From: Littorina saxatilis
Taxonomy: Eukaryota; Mollusca; Gastropoda; Littorinimorpha; Littorinidae
NCBI RefSeq assembly: GCF_037325665.1
Contig: NC_090249.1
Coordinates: 64,249,353-64,313,352, forward strand
DNA length: 64,000 nucleotides
Direction: 5' to 3'
Part shown: positions 44,865-48,004 of the stretch, piece after piece
Layout: every line of letters starts with the position of its first letter
How positions within the stretch are numbered: position 1 is the first letter of the stretch
Notes under the pieces: generated by a model
What the model was told of the DNA's origin: nothing
The model's input: only the letters and a program-made list of their open reading frames with translations
Databases searched by the model: none
Translations under genes and position numbers: made by a program

Positions 44865-47498
44865 TACCTAACGTCTGTTGTCTGTTTGCTTGGGTAGGTC
44901 TCTCACACCCAACCTCCCCCCCCCCCCCCCTACCTAACGTCTGTTGTCTGTTTGCTTGTGTAGGTCTCTCACACCCAACCTCCCTCCCCCCCCCCCCCCC
45001 CCCTACCTAACGTCTGTTGTCTGTTTGCTTGTGTGGGTCTCTCACACCCAACCTCCCCCCCCCCCCCCCCCTACCTAACGTCTGTTGTCTGTTTGCTTGT
45101 GTAGGTCTCTCACACCCAACCTCCCCCCCCCCCCCCCCCCCCCCCCCTACCTAACGTCTGTTGTGTGTTTGCTTGTGTAGGTCTCTCACACCCAACCTCC
45201 CCCTCCCCCCTATCCAACGTCTGTTGTCTGTTCGCTTGTGTAGCTCTCTCACACCCAACCTCCCCCCCCCCCCCCCCCCCTACCCAACGTCTGTTGTCTG
45301 TTTGCTTGTGTACGTCTCTCACACCCAACCTCCCCCTCCCCCCTACCTAACGTCTGTTGTCTGTTTGCTTGTGTAGCTCTCTCACACCCAACCTCCCCCC
45401 CCCCCCCCCCTACCCAACGTCTGTTGTCTGTTTGCTTGAGTAGGTCTCTCACATGGTGTTTGCTTGTGTAGCTCTCTCACACCCAACCTCCTCCCCCTCC
45501 CCCCCCCCCCCCTACCCAGCTTCTGTTGTCTGTTTGCTTATGTAGCTCTCTCACACACACAGTGCGATAATATAGCAGCACTTTCCCAGCAGTGAGATAA
45601 TAAAGCAGCACTTTCCCAGCAGTGAGATAAAAAAAAGTACAGCAGTCCCTGCAATGTACGGCCCCCGGCGTGAGCGGACACCTGACATGTACGGACACAT
45701 TTGCTCGGCACGGAGTGTTTTCCTTCTATATTTGCCCCCCCCCCTTAAACGGATACCTGCAAAACGTGGACGCGGACACTCATTTTCGGTCCCAACAGCA
45801 GGTCATACCTCCAATGTACGGACAGACCATCGTCAAATTTTCACCACAACAAAATCGATAACAGAGCAGTCCGGCTCTTGGTACAACGATCACAGCCGCA
45901 ATGGTGTGATGACAGTCACTGATAACTTGAGTGCATGTGTACCCATCAGGAGGGGGCGTAGTTTTGGTCAGGAGTGGAGTACATGCGAAGATGACAACAT
46001 GAAACTGCACTGTGCTCTTTATTCTTGTCTGTTGGACGTAAACAGAAACCACAGTCGATGAAGGTCCTGAGTGAAAGAGAGTGAAAAACCGGCCACAGTT
46101 CTCAGCATCGTGTGTCTGTGTGTAACCTCTTTCATTGACAAGATACTCTTGTTTCCCCTCAGCCTTGACCAGTGAGTCGGTTGCCTAATCTGTGAACCCT
46201 TCAGTTGTCTTGCTTTGTCAAAAGTTACCAAACAGTACATGGCTGGAGGGAGTGAGAGAGAGGGAGGAGGGGGGGGGAGGGGGGGGGGGGAGGGGTAGCT
46301 GGCTAAACTCTGTGGGGTGTCCGATGTCACTGCATGTCAGCAGGAAGAGCATTGGAGAGAAATAGAGAGGTGTACTCTTCCACACAATTTCCAAGCATCA
46401 GTTGTCACGGCTTGGGGTAGGCATTAGTGAGGGAGAGTGGGAGCTGTGTTATGTACAGTGTATTTCCGACTGAAGAGTGAAAAGTCACTGCCATGCCACA
46501 TGATCGGCATACAGTCAATAAAGCCCGACAAGAAGAAAATAAATTACATGATTATGACATGCAGCTCTATCTGCTGCTATTCATTCAAACTGGTTTTCAA
46601 GCATATTCTTGCAAACCATCTGCACACGCTCCTCTGTGCTGTGTTTGTGTGGCTGCTTTCGTATGTCAGTGCATGGTGAGTGTGTTCACTGCCTTGAGGA
46701 TTTATTTTATCTCTTCTTTTCAACCCTTTTCATACAAATCATTTTTACAGAACGTTTAAAGAAGTATAAGGAGTTTATTGTTATTGTTTAGTAGCCACAA
46801 GAAGTGATTAGCATAGACTCAATCCTGTTGTTTGTGTGTCTCTGTGTGAGTGTATTGGGGAGGGGGTGGTGTGGTCACCCCTCCCGTGACCGGACACCTG
46901 CAATGTACGGACAGTTTTGCTATGGCCCAAGTGTGTCCGTTCATGAGAGGGACTGCTGTAGCACTTTCCCAGCAGTGAGATAATAAAGCAGCACTTTTCT
47001 AGCAGTGAGATAATAAAGTAACACTTTCCCAGCAGTGAGATAATAAAGCAGCACTTTTCTAGCAGTGAGATAAAAAAAAAAGTAATGAAATTAAAGAGGA
47101 AACTGGGGCCCGGGTAGCTCAGGTGGTAGAGCACTGGACTTGTGATCGAAAGGTCGCTGGTTCGAATCCGGGCCGGGACGGACACAGGTCAACCTTATGT
47201 GCAGACCCAGAGATGGTATCCATCTCCCACCCCCGTGTCACCACAGTGGCACGTAAAAGACCTCGGTCATTCTGCCATAAGTGCAGATGGCTGATACCAC
47301 CTAAACACGCATACACTTGTGTATCTCATCTAAAGTCGGGTTAAAACCTGGGAACATGCCCCCAATGGCTTTGCCGTGAGGGCGTAAAACTTGAATTTCT
47401 CTCTAAAGAGGAAACTTGTGTTTCAGGTTGGAATTCACTTGGTGCCGGAGGACGAGAGAGAAGAATGGTCGGTGCGCTGCACAGAGACTGCCCAGTAA
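840..47498 (+). CDS. EFCAB7: EFCAB7, 3' ten exons (gene-level entry)
   Basis: Ten exons (840-919, 6776-6905, 8366-8469, 11366-11523, 15706-15839, 19215-19363, 20687-20806, 38158-38247, 44430-44537, 47427-47498) give a continuous 380-residue C-terminal part ending in TAA. All phases agree. Compared from memory with human EFCAB7, collinear blocks include DWHHGKSKGCFF, the STTGCRL-like FTTGCRL, DLDGNGLLS, DLWITLSSMGFNKALE, EACPF and VVENK. One canonical EF-hand loop (DLDGNGLLSRDE, residues 168-179 of this part) has D, D, N and E at the calcium positions 1, 3, 5 and 12. Known role: EFCAB7 binds IQCE and tethers EVC-EVC2 at the base of the primary cilium for Hedgehog signalling; that this holds in a mollusc is inference. 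The N-terminal exons lie left of the window. The introns are almost wholly minisatellites and transposons, and several arrays include the splice sites. Confidence 0.9.
975..2520. repeat. 55-bp minisatellite, about 26 units
   Basis: The unit is about 55 bp and carries GAGAGGGAGGGGCTTCC and GGACCTAGTGTATG. Variants differ by CCAACATG, CCCAAATG or CCAAATTTG after the GC-rich core, and adjacent variants form 221-bp blocks (1218-1438 and 1439-1659 are nearly identical). A truncated SINE interrupts it at 2165-2286. It lies in the A-B intron. Overlapping open frames are repeat artefacts. Confidence 0.95.
2165..2286 (-). mobile_element. 5'-truncated tRNA-type SINE, 3' end only
   Basis: About 122 bp match, in reverse orientation, the 3' parts of the SINEs at 19806-20183 and 61125-61465 (shared motifs GCAGCCATACGCCGC and TTTTTACCCTGCCATTT). 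The 3' end is an AGAAGAAG tail. GGACCTAGTGTAT flanks both sides (2152-2164 and 2287-2299), as expected of a target-site duplication, though the host array contains this motif anyway. Confidence 0.85.
2545..3573. repeat. 30/33-bp minisatellite, about 33 units
   Basis: The unit core is ATTGGTGTAACCATGTG. Units come in two lengths, 30 and 33 bp, differing by one CCG/GCC triplet. Because both are multiples of 3, frames on both strands stay open for over 340 codons (for example RGAHGYTNKR on the minus strand). Each unit holds ATTGG, an inverted CCAAT motif. No exon lies within, and I regard the long frames as by-products. Confidence 0.95.
3574..4159. other. A/C-rich intron sequence, unclassified
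   Basis: The plus strand is rich in A and C. It holds a short irregular repeat of CTCTAGAAC/CTCTAGATC at about 3700-3830. No coding similarity was found. Similar A/C-rich blocks at 13993-15357, 16900-17240 and 55820-57470 suggest an unclassified repeat family, but I could not align them by eye. Confidence 0.4.
4160..4357. repeat. 23-bp minisatellite, about 8 units
   Basis: The unit is CCACAGCCAGCATACTCTA plus TTTA. Two units carry CACAC in place of CATAC. It lies in the A-B intron. Confidence 0.95.
4358..4740. other. Intron sequence, nothing recognised
   Basis: No coding or RNA feature was recognised. CACTATAAAAATC at about 4484 is TATA-like but has no supporting context. Confidence 0.4.
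4745..5482. repeat. 42-bp minisatellite, about 17 units
   Basis: The unit contains CACAATAGCACAAGGGTACT and GATGTCAAAATAA(A/G)TCAA. It varies at two sites (aaatcaa/aagtcaa and accc/agcc). A one-base expansion near 5390 breaks the 42-bp phase once. It lies in the A-B intron. Confidence 0.95.
5538..6792 (+). repeat. 66-bp minisatellite carrying the exon B acceptor, 19 units
   Basis: About 19 essentially identical 66-bp units each contain TTTCTTTGTGACCAG, the real 3' splice site of exon B, followed by GACTGGCACCATGGGAA, the first 17 bases of exon B. The last unit runs straight into the genuine exon at 6776. The unit is 22 codons and the exon's own frame stays open from 5516 through all copies. 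Use of an upstream acceptor would therefore add 22 residues per unit in frame. Near-perfect identity of copies suggests recent expansion or homogenisation. Confidence 0.95.
6776..6905 (+). CDS. EFCAB7: EFCAB7 exon B
   Basis: The acceptor is GTGACCAG|GACTGG and the donor is AGTG|GTCAGT, in phase 0 and leaving 1 base. It reads DWHHGKSKGCFFIDEEKG, then SHQYQLML and TIWLTIQPTKS, matching human DWQHMQSKGCFF and SHQYRM. The first 17 bases are shared with the 66-bp array just upstream. A 37-bp array starts at intron base 5 on the donor side. Confidence 0.92.
6910..7800. repeat. 37-bp minisatellite split by a SINE
   Basis: The unit contains TATCACTCTCACTGCAGTAG and GGGGGATAGCTTG. It starts 4 bp after the exon B donor GT and runs 6910-7239, then resumes at 7561-7800 after the SINE. 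Variants include CTGCTGTAG and GATATAGC. Confidence 0.92.
7240..7560 (+). mobile_element. tRNA-derived SINE (family 1)
   Basis: The tRNA-like head has A box TAGCTCAGGTGGTAGAGCAC and B box GGTTCGAATCCGGGCC. A body with CCATAAGTGCAGATGG and GCCGTGAGGGCGTAAAACT follows. An 11-bp target-site duplication TGGGGTATAGC lies at 7229-7239 and 7561-7571, so it inserted into the 37-bp array. The 47105-47403 SINE is the same family. This is not a functional tRNA gene, since the tail and duplications mark retroposition. Confidence 0.93.
7801..8365. repeat. Intron B-C with a 28-bp repeat
   Basis: At 7948-8090 a 28-bp unit (TCATGTGGGGAACAATCACG) repeats 5 times. The rest is unique intron sequence ending in TTCTACCTTACAG, the exon C acceptor. 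Confidence 0.85.
8366..8469 (+). CDS. EFCAB7: EFCAB7 exon C
   Basis: The acceptor is CTTACAG|GC and the donor is AAAGGG|GTATGC. It opens with two bases that finish the Gly codon begun in exon B. It reads SERGVVDTAMYILQDDKD, then ALIAFTEQRDSKG, aligned with human VDTALYILKEN and CFTELRNRE. It ends in phase 0. Confidence 0.9.
8484..11215. repeat. 39-bp minisatellite, about 70 units
   Basis: The unit contains ATGCTCTCACTGTTGGACAG and TGGTACCTGTCATAAGACC. It starts about 15-20 bp after the exon C donor and fills nearly all of the C-D intron. Variants (CATAAGACC/CATAGGACA/CATAGGTCA; GTTGG/GTTGA/ATTGG) recur as multi-unit blocks, which indicates block duplication. Units of 13 codons leave frames of over 790 codons open on both strands. 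They are not in frame with exon C. Confidence 0.96.
11366..11523 (+). CDS. EFCAB7: EFCAB7 exon D
   Basis: The acceptor is TTGTTCCAG|TGT and the donor is TTCAA|GTCAGT, in phase 0 and leaving 2 bases. It reads CYGVRCSLSAGTYSLIPF, then TTGCRL and ends ELTKQFK, matching human GPGIYWLIPSTTGCRL and FLTKEFK. Its last bases and donor are the seed of the following 32-bp array. Confidence 0.92.
11510..12628 (+). repeat. 32-bp minisatellite carrying the exon D donor, about 35 units
   Basis: The unit contains CCAAGCAGTTCAAGTCAGTG and GCTCTGTATTTA. Each copy repeats the end of exon D (ACCAAGCAGTTCAA) and its 5' splice site GTCAGT. The first copy is the true one. The unit is not a multiple of 3, so only every third downstream donor would keep the frame. 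One copy has an extra base (AAGTAAGTTC, near 12568). Confidence 0.95.
12629..13397. other. Intron D-E, 20-base poly-C and dispersed repeat
   Basis: A run of 20 C lies at 12649-12668. At 13136-13195 is a short dispersed repeat (AAAAACACCCCC, then CATTCTCACTGCCACCAACT) that recurs at 13915-13973. No gene is seen. Confidence 0.6.
13398..13874. repeat. 7-bp repeat, about 65 units
   Basis: Heptamers AAAAGTC and AGAAGTC alternate in runs, with a few indels. The strand is purine-rich. Lys/Ser/Gln frames across it are artefacts of the 7-bp period. Confidence 0.95.
13931..13992. repeat. Small hairpin in a dispersed repeat
   Basis: The arm TGGTCAAAGGCAAATAACC (13931-13949) pairs with 13974-13992 with one mismatch around a 24-base loop. 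The loop (ATTCTCACTGCCACCAACTG) is shared with 13171-13190, where the arms are absent. Confidence 0.8.
13993..15357. other. A/C-rich intron sequence with a 26-bp repeat
   Basis: No coding similarity was found. At 14455-14582 a 26-bp unit (AAGATGCCAACACACACCTT) repeats about 5 times. The rest is A/C-rich on the plus strand and unclassified. It may be a decayed mobile element, but I found no terminal repeats. Confidence 0.45.
15358..15575. mobile_element. Dispersed repeat end, unclassified
   Basis: The sequence GACAAAGGACCGTCTCAGG, then CAAGTTTGGTGACGATCGG and an ACAAACAAACAAACAC tract looks like the 3' end of an interspersed invertebrate element (LINE or SINE tail). The family is not determined. 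Confidence 0.4.
15706..15839 (+). CDS. EFCAB7: EFCAB7 exon E (EF-hand)
   Basis: The acceptor is GTGGTGCAG|G and the donor is GGAAG|GTGGGT. The first base finishes a Lys codon from exon D. It encodes KALEEIFDMADLDGNGLLSR, then DEFSWFNIRTSDE and WQVVE. This holds the EF-hand with loop DLDGNGLLSRDE, as in human DLDGNGLLSLEE. A 21-bp array begins 5 bp into the intron. Confidence 0.95.
15844..16175. repeat. 21-bp minisatellite next to the exon E donor
   Basis: The unit GTGTGGGGGTCACTCTCTGT plus G, of variable length, repeats about 16 times and begins immediately after the donor GTGGG. Unit variants include GCTGTGGGGG and TTTTTATGG. Confidence 0.92.
16190..16352. repeat. 84-bp tandem duplication
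   Basis: Two nearly identical copies contain CTCTAACCTGTGGAAACCA and CATCCTGGTGGCAGACGTAC. Confidence 0.85.
16353..17244. other. Intron E-F, nothing recognised
   Basis: No gene, tRNA or terminal repeat was recognised. The right part (16900-17240) is A/C-rich like the other unclassified blocks. Confidence 0.4.
17245..18350. repeat. 68-bp minisatellite, about 16 units
   Basis: The unit contains CACCGCTCTGCCCGACAGTA, CGCACCACCCAACTTGTGG and TTTTATATCTGCCC. Variants (CAGTAC/CATTAC, TGTC/TGCC) alternate, suggesting a 136-bp higher-order form in parts. All three frames stay open over long distances through the 204-bp cycle, and none is a gene. Confidence 0.96.
18351..18712. other. Intron E-F, nothing recognised
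   Basis: Spacer between the 68-bp and 39-bp arrays. GGCTATTTTACATTATAGCC (about 18512-18531) is a short imperfect inverted repeat. No gene is seen. Confidence 0.4.
18713..19230 (+). repeat. 39-bp minisatellite carrying the exon F acceptor, about 13 units
   Basis: Each unit contains CCTTTTATTTTG(C/G)AGACAACGTTG, i.e. the 3' splice site and first bases of exon F. Proximal units mostly carry the strong form GCAG|ACAAC and the most distal ones GGAG|ACAAC. The unit is 13 codons and open in the exon's frame from 18707. An upstream acceptor would thus add 13 residues (AFYFADNVGRNSR, permuted) per unit in frame. Confidence 0.94.
19215..19363 (+). CDS. EFCAB7: EFCAB7 exon F
   Basis: The acceptor is TTTTGCAG|AC. 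It reads DNVELKNGEITKRGFISLNE, then GDTEDLWITLSSMGFNKALE and MDE, matching human ELTRQGFMDLNLMEAND and LWVTLHSMGYNKALELTE. The donor is GAG|GCAAGT, a GC-type donor. Only this choice joins in frame to the ACPF start of exon G. Confidence 0.92.
19364..19369 (+). other. GC-type 5' splice site (GC-AG intron)
   Basis: AG|GCAAGT matches the known consensus of the rare GC-AG introns. The nearest GT (19369) would shift the frame into exon G. The joined product gives E-ACPF, as in human TEACPF. Confidence 0.8.
19370..19570. repeat. (TG)n microsatellite
   Basis: Imperfect (TG)n with GATTGTG interruptions starts directly at the end of the GC donor. Confidence 0.97.
19806..20183 (+). mobile_element. tRNA-derived SINE (family 2), full length
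   Basis: A tRNA-like head (A box TGGCGTAGAGGTAAGAC, B box GAGTTCAAATCCCGGCC) is followed by a body with CAGCATGCTTCCTCC and GTATGGCTGCC and a (GAA)n tail. Target-site duplication TTTGCTACCC lies at 19796-19805 and 20184-20193. The same 3' body occurs at 2165-2286 and 61125-61465. Confidence 0.93.
20194..20439. other. Intron F-G, nothing recognised
   Basis: Unique spacer between the SINE and the 33-bp array. No feature was recognised. Confidence 0.5.
20440..20698 (+). repeat. 33-bp minisatellite carrying the exon G acceptor, 8 units
   Basis: Each unit holds TATCCACAG|GCCTGTCCATTCG, the exon G acceptor plus its first 13 bases. The unit is 11 codons, in the exon's frame (ACPFVILVYPQ). The penultimate unit has TAG where the others have CAG (20651-20653). 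That removes its acceptor and would stop any read-through from upstream copies, so extension here would truncate the protein. Confidence 0.94.
20687..20806 (+). CDS. EFCAB7: EFCAB7 exon G
   Basis: The acceptor is ATCCACAG|GCC and the donor is GCCAAG|GTCAGT, phase 0 at both ends. It reads ACPFALNVYAEDGEVILK, then LENPGKALENAVC and ASVIAK, matching human ACPFVIDIYAE and LEKAICKSVL. Both ends lie in tandem repeats. Three equivalent donors 24 bp apart (20807, 20831, 20855) all keep the frame, adding 0, 8 or 16 residues. Confidence 0.92.
20789..20866 (+). repeat. 24-bp triplication of the exon G donor
   Basis: GCTTCTGTCATTGCCAAG followed by GTCAGT occurs three times, copying the last 18 exon bases and the donor. 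The unit is 8 codons (VSASVIAK) and in frame. Confidence 0.95.
21112..21950. mobile_element. Unclassified insertion with a 46-bp perfect hairpin
   Basis: The insertion breaks an array unit after GGTGAATTA and ends near AATAAATAT before the array resumes. Arms 21118-21163 and 21219-21264 (GTTATTTCTAATATGCTGAC and onward) are perfectly complementary over 46 bp. The 55-base loop contains a further stem (GATATCAAGCAT / ATGCTGATATC). The remaining ~690 bp shows no coding similarity. A palindromic DNA-transposon end is likely; the family is unknown. Confidence 0.65.
21985..22340. mobile_element. MITE with ~31-bp terminal inverted repeats
   Basis: GGCAACAAAAAAAAAGTTGT plus ATGTTTCTGGT at the left end is mirrored at 22309-22340. 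The inside has A-rich and (AAAT)n tracts and no ORF. It is inserted in the unit GGTGATAACAGACAGG; target duplication is at most AA. Confidence 0.85.
22429..22721 (-). mobile_element. tRNA-derived SINE (family 3)
   Basis: On the minus strand the head has A box TGGCCTAGTGGTATGGCG and B box GGTTTTCGAACCCCGGCC. The tail GGGCGTTAAGCAAACAAACA is (ACAAAC)-rich. Target-site duplication AACAGACAGG lies at 22419-22428 and 22722-22731. Confidence 0.92.
22771..22954 (+). repeat. DIRS-like element, left inverted terminal repeat
   Basis: Complementary to 29146-29340 with scattered differences and small indels. Recognisable pieces are GTTTAGTGCTAGGA, CCAGCATGCTCTG and GCCGCCATCTTGTATTC. The far left end (ATTAAATTACATATCTTATC) also pairs with about 28993-29027, the internal complementary region. 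Confidence 0.88.
23096..23910. mobile_element. Dispersed element rich in AGGTCA half-sites, nested in the DIRS-like element
   Basis: The ends carry GACTCACATGC (23101) and GCATGTGAGTC (about 23873), an 11-bp inverted pair. Near the left is a GTCCGTCCGTCC tract. TCAAGGTCA or AAGGTCAAGGTCA appears at about 23303, 23464, 23620, 23848 and 23859. No ORF is seen. TTTT at both edges may be the target duplication. A non-autonomous DNA element is my best reading. Confidence 0.65.
24000..26000 (+). mobile_element. DIRS-like element, gag-like region (fossil part)
   Basis: A long basic and Ser/Ala-rich region with no enzyme motif ends in an Arg/Gly/Ser-rich, nucleic-acid-binding-like tail. Position before the reverse transcriptase fits the DIRS Gag. 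Treated as a fossil part. Confidence 0.7.
26300..27800 (+). mobile_element. DIRS-like element, RT, RNase H and methyltransferase-like regions (fossil part)
   Basis: The reverse transcriptase is shown by SIDLTDAYFHI and the catalytic YLDDW. The RNase H is shown by DASLSGWGAH and TDNTTVAAYINRQGG, typical of DIRS. The following region (VDLFATRFSRRLP, AYAFPPFQLL) corresponds to the part annotated as DAM-like in DIRS1 elements. Confidence 0.85.
27900..28620 (+). mobile_element. DIRS-like element, tyrosine recombinase region (fossil part)
   Basis: Similarity to phage-integrase-type tyrosine recombinases is seen in TARRGSEIHAL, the box around the first catalytic Arg. Its place after the RT-RNase H separates DIRS elements from classical LTR elements, which carry a DDE integrase. 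Confidence 0.75.
29146..29392 (-). repeat. DIRS-like element, right inverted terminal repeat
   Basis: Inverted copy of the left terminal repeat (29146-29340). It is followed by ATTAATCAAATGAAAATTTA and TTTCGATTA, which pair with 29029-29085 inside the element to give a second, nested inverted repeat. Confidence 0.85.
29480..31316. repeat. 22-bp minisatellite, left block, about 83 units
   Basis: The unit is GGGTATCAGGGACACAACAA plus AA. Three binary variant sites (TATC/TATG, GACAC/GATAC, ACAAC/ACTAC) give a variant code. Frames stay open because the 66-bp triple cycle (GTLQKGIRDTTKGYQGHYKR) lacks stops. It starts ~90 bp after the DIRS-like element. Confidence 0.97.
31317..32653 (+). mobile_element. 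5'-truncated L1/Tx1-type LINE, ORF2 C-terminus
   Basis: 31317-32456 is an open 379-codon stretch ending in TAA. It begins just after the palm of a reverse transcriptase (GGLKMIDVIDMQ) and ends with a zf-RVT-like Cys-His cluster (CTHCENEIDYIEHFFYFCP; C-x2-C, H, C). A first poly-A lies at 32505-32527. A 103-bp A-rich segment and a second poly-A (32631-32653) follow. The host array resumes with GGGTATCAGGG on both sides. An unbroken frame implies a recent insertion. The clade is assigned from motif style only. Confidence 0.85.
32654..36789. repeat. 22-bp minisatellite, right block, about 188 units
   Basis: Same unit as 29480-31316. It holds higher-order structure: strict TATG/TATC alternation (44-bp dimers) at about 35600-35930, and a 330-bp (15-unit) duplication seen by the rare unit TACTACAACAGGG at about 33459 and 33789. 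Confidence 0.97.
36790..36967. repeat. 23-bp repeat, about 7 units
   Basis: The unit is AAGGACAATGTGTTCATACT plus GTT, with variants. It follows the 22-bp array directly, after AAAAGGACAG. Confidence 0.85.
37030..37285. repeat. Compound repeat with CTAACTAGTGAAGCTGTAAC
   Basis: The core CATCTAACTAGTGAAGCTGT repeats 7 times, with or without CCAGGGAGAGAGATGG, so long (~55 bp) and short (~23 bp) units mix. A G-rich stretch (GGGGGGGAGGGGGTGGGG-like) ends it at about 37276-37294. Confidence 0.88.
37345..38145. repeat. 28-bp minisatellite upstream of exon H, about 28 units
   Basis: The unit is GTGTGATTGTGAGCATTATG plus CATACACA. Variants are GCATATAC, ACATACAC, ACGTACAC and TTATGCATTACAC. The array ends 12-16 bp before the exon H acceptor but does not contain it. 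Confidence 0.96.
38158..38247 (+). CDS. EFCAB7: EFCAB7 exon H
   Basis: The acceptor is TTTATTTGCAG|GGT and the donor is AACAAG|GTACAG, phase 0 at both ends. Thirty codons read GEGRPVKSLKDVTVYTYVGD, then ARATVVVENK, matching human NIIVYTYSSD and SVVENK. The intron before it is 17.35 kb and holds the DIRS-like and LINE copies. Confidence 0.92.
38335..39565. repeat. 55-bp minisatellite, about 22 units
   Basis: The unit contains CTCTTGTTCATCCAGGTCAC and GTAAAGTATCTGACCCCAAC. Variants are CCAGGTC/CCACATC/CCACGTC and CACATACAG/CCCATACAG. It starts ~90 bp after the exon H donor. Confidence 0.95.
39764..39829 (-). mobile_element. Short SINE 3' end
   Basis: A 66-bp 5'-truncated SINE tail (TTTATTTGGTGTTTAACGTC, TTATATCGTGACGG read on the plus strand) with an 11-bp target duplication ACATCAACAAT at 39753-39763 and 39830-39840. 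The same tail occurs at 41895-41951. Confidence 0.85.
39850..40745. repeat. 79-bp minisatellite, about 11 units
   Basis: The unit contains GGCATCTAACTCATTCCGTT, GTCAGGATGAACCACACTGG and TCCTGTTTACATAGGAAAGG. The first and last units carry the variant TTTAGTTGG, so newer CATTCCGTTGG units lie inside older ones. Confidence 0.95.
40746..41144. other. Intron H-I spacer, nothing recognised
   Basis: Unique-looking sequence with TCGCTAGGTGCGAG and an AAAAAAAA run. No gene or terminal repeat was recognised. Confidence 0.4.
41145..44150. repeat. 28-bp minisatellite, about 105 units
   Basis: The unit is TGATGATGACAATAATGGTG plus ATAATGAC or ATAATGAT. A minority unit carries TAACCCTAA, a telomere-like nonamer (about 41342, 41400, 42243, 42350, 43366, 43992). 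Ile/His/Ser frames of several hundred codons on the minus strand result from the stop-free 84-bp triple cycle. A SINE tail interrupts it at 41895-41951. Confidence 0.96.
41895..41951 (-). mobile_element. Short SINE 3' end inside the 28-bp array
   Basis: Contains TTTATTTGGTGTTTAACGTC and TTATATCGCGACGG. GATTGATGATGAT flanks both sides, compatible with a 13-bp target duplication but also with array sequence. Confidence 0.85.
44200..44405. repeat. (GAT)n microsatellite upstream of exon I
   Basis: Imperfect then nearly pure (GAT)n, the pure part at about 44331-44394, ending ~30 bp before the exon I acceptor. Confidence 0.96.
44430..44537 (+). CDS. EFCAB7: EFCAB7 exon I
   Basis: The acceptor is TTGTACTTGCAG|TCT and the donor is AAAAAG|GTCAGT, phase 0 at both ends. 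Thirty-six codons read SRNKTTLELDCRKSRNC, then DNMEPTVTVPGHAKK, aligned with human SDEKVIIHISNELSKNC and the VAPKST region. Confidence 0.88.
44575..45545. repeat. Minisatellite with internal poly-C tracts, about 14 units
   Basis: The unit holds CTGTTGTCTGTTTGCTTGTG, TAGGTCTCTCACACCCAACC and then a C run of about 8 to 40 bases. Unit length varies mostly through the C run. The longest nearly pure run is at 44825-44864. Confidence 0.95.
45565..45637. repeat. 33-bp repeat, left part
   Basis: The unit carries AGCACTTTCCCAGCAGTGAG and ATAATAAAGC. It is cut off by the transposon at 45640 and resumes at 46961. Confidence 0.9.
45640..46958. mobile_element. DNA transposon / large MITE, TA-flanked, pogo-like ends
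   Basis: CAGCAGTCCCT at the left and its complement AGGGACTGCTG at the right (46948-46958) are flanked by TA (45638-45639 and 46959-46960). This fits the Tc1/mariner-pogo superfamily. Subterminal motifs GGACACCTG and TGTACGGACA recur near both ends. No transposase is recognisable, so it is non-autonomous. It interrupts a 33-bp array that continues on both sides. A G-rich stretch lies at 46261-46295. Confidence 0.75.
46961..47075. repeat. 33-bp repeat, right part
   Basis: Continuation of 45565-45637, with AGCACTTTCCCAGCAGTGAG and the variant CACTTTTCTAGCAG alternating, giving a 66-bp higher-order pattern. Confidence 0.9.
47105..47403 (+). mobile_element. tRNA-derived SINE (family 1) next to the last EFCAB7 exon
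   Basis: Same family as 7240-7560 (TAGCTCAGGTGGTAGAGCAC, GGTTCGAATCCGGGCC, GTGAGGGCGTAAAACTTG). Target-site duplication TAAAGAGGAAACT lies at 47092-47104 and 47404-47416. The SINE end is 23 bp from the exon J acceptor, so it supplies the pyrimidine run TTTCTCTC and probably the branch-point region. Confidence 0.94.
47427..47498 (+). CDS. EFCAB7: EFCAB7 exon J (last coding exon, stop TAA)
   Basis: The acceptor is TTGTGTTTCAG|GTT. It reads VGIHLVPEDEREEWSVRC, then TETAQ and TAA at 47496-47498, matching human PLNERQEW near the C-terminus. The 3' end of the coding region (ACTGCCCAGTAATGGACACG) is the first unit of the next array. The other units have TAG in the matching place. Confidence 0.9.
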   Translation, partial: VGIHLVPEDEREEWSVRCTETAQ

Positions 47499-47985
47499 TG
47501 GACACGCCTGGACTGCCCAGTAGTGGACACGCCTGGACTGCCCAGTAGTGGACACGCCTGGACTCTCCCAAACTGCCCAGTAGTGGACACGCCTGGACTC
47601 TCCCAAACTGCCCAGTAGTGGACACGCCTGGACTCTCCCAAACTGCCCAGTAGTGGACACGCCTGGACTCTCCCAAACTGCCCAGTAGTGGACACGCCTG
47701 GACTCTCCCAAACTGCCCAGTAGTGGACACGCCTGGACTCTTCGAAACTGCCCAGTAGTGGACACGCCTGGACTGCCCAGTAGTGGACACGCCTGGACTC
47801 TCCCTAACTGCCCAGTAGTGGACACGCCTGGACTCTCCCAAACTGCCCAGTAGTGGACACGCCTGGACTCTCCCTAACTGCCCAGTAGTGGACACGCCTG
47901 GACTCTCCCTAACTGCCCAGTAGTGGACACGCCTGGACTCTCCCTAACTGCCCAGTAGTGGACACGCCTGGACACGCCCTAACTG
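47486..47985 (+). repeat. 35-bp minisatellite carrying the EFCAB7 stop codon
   Basis: The unit is ACTGCCCAGTAGTGGACACG plus CCTGGACTCTCCCAA, in 35-bp and 25-bp forms, about 15 units. The first unit spans codons T-A-Q-stop of exon J. The rest would be 3' UTR. Confidence 0.94.
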
Positions 47986-48004
47986 CCTCTCATCTCATCA
48001 TTGT

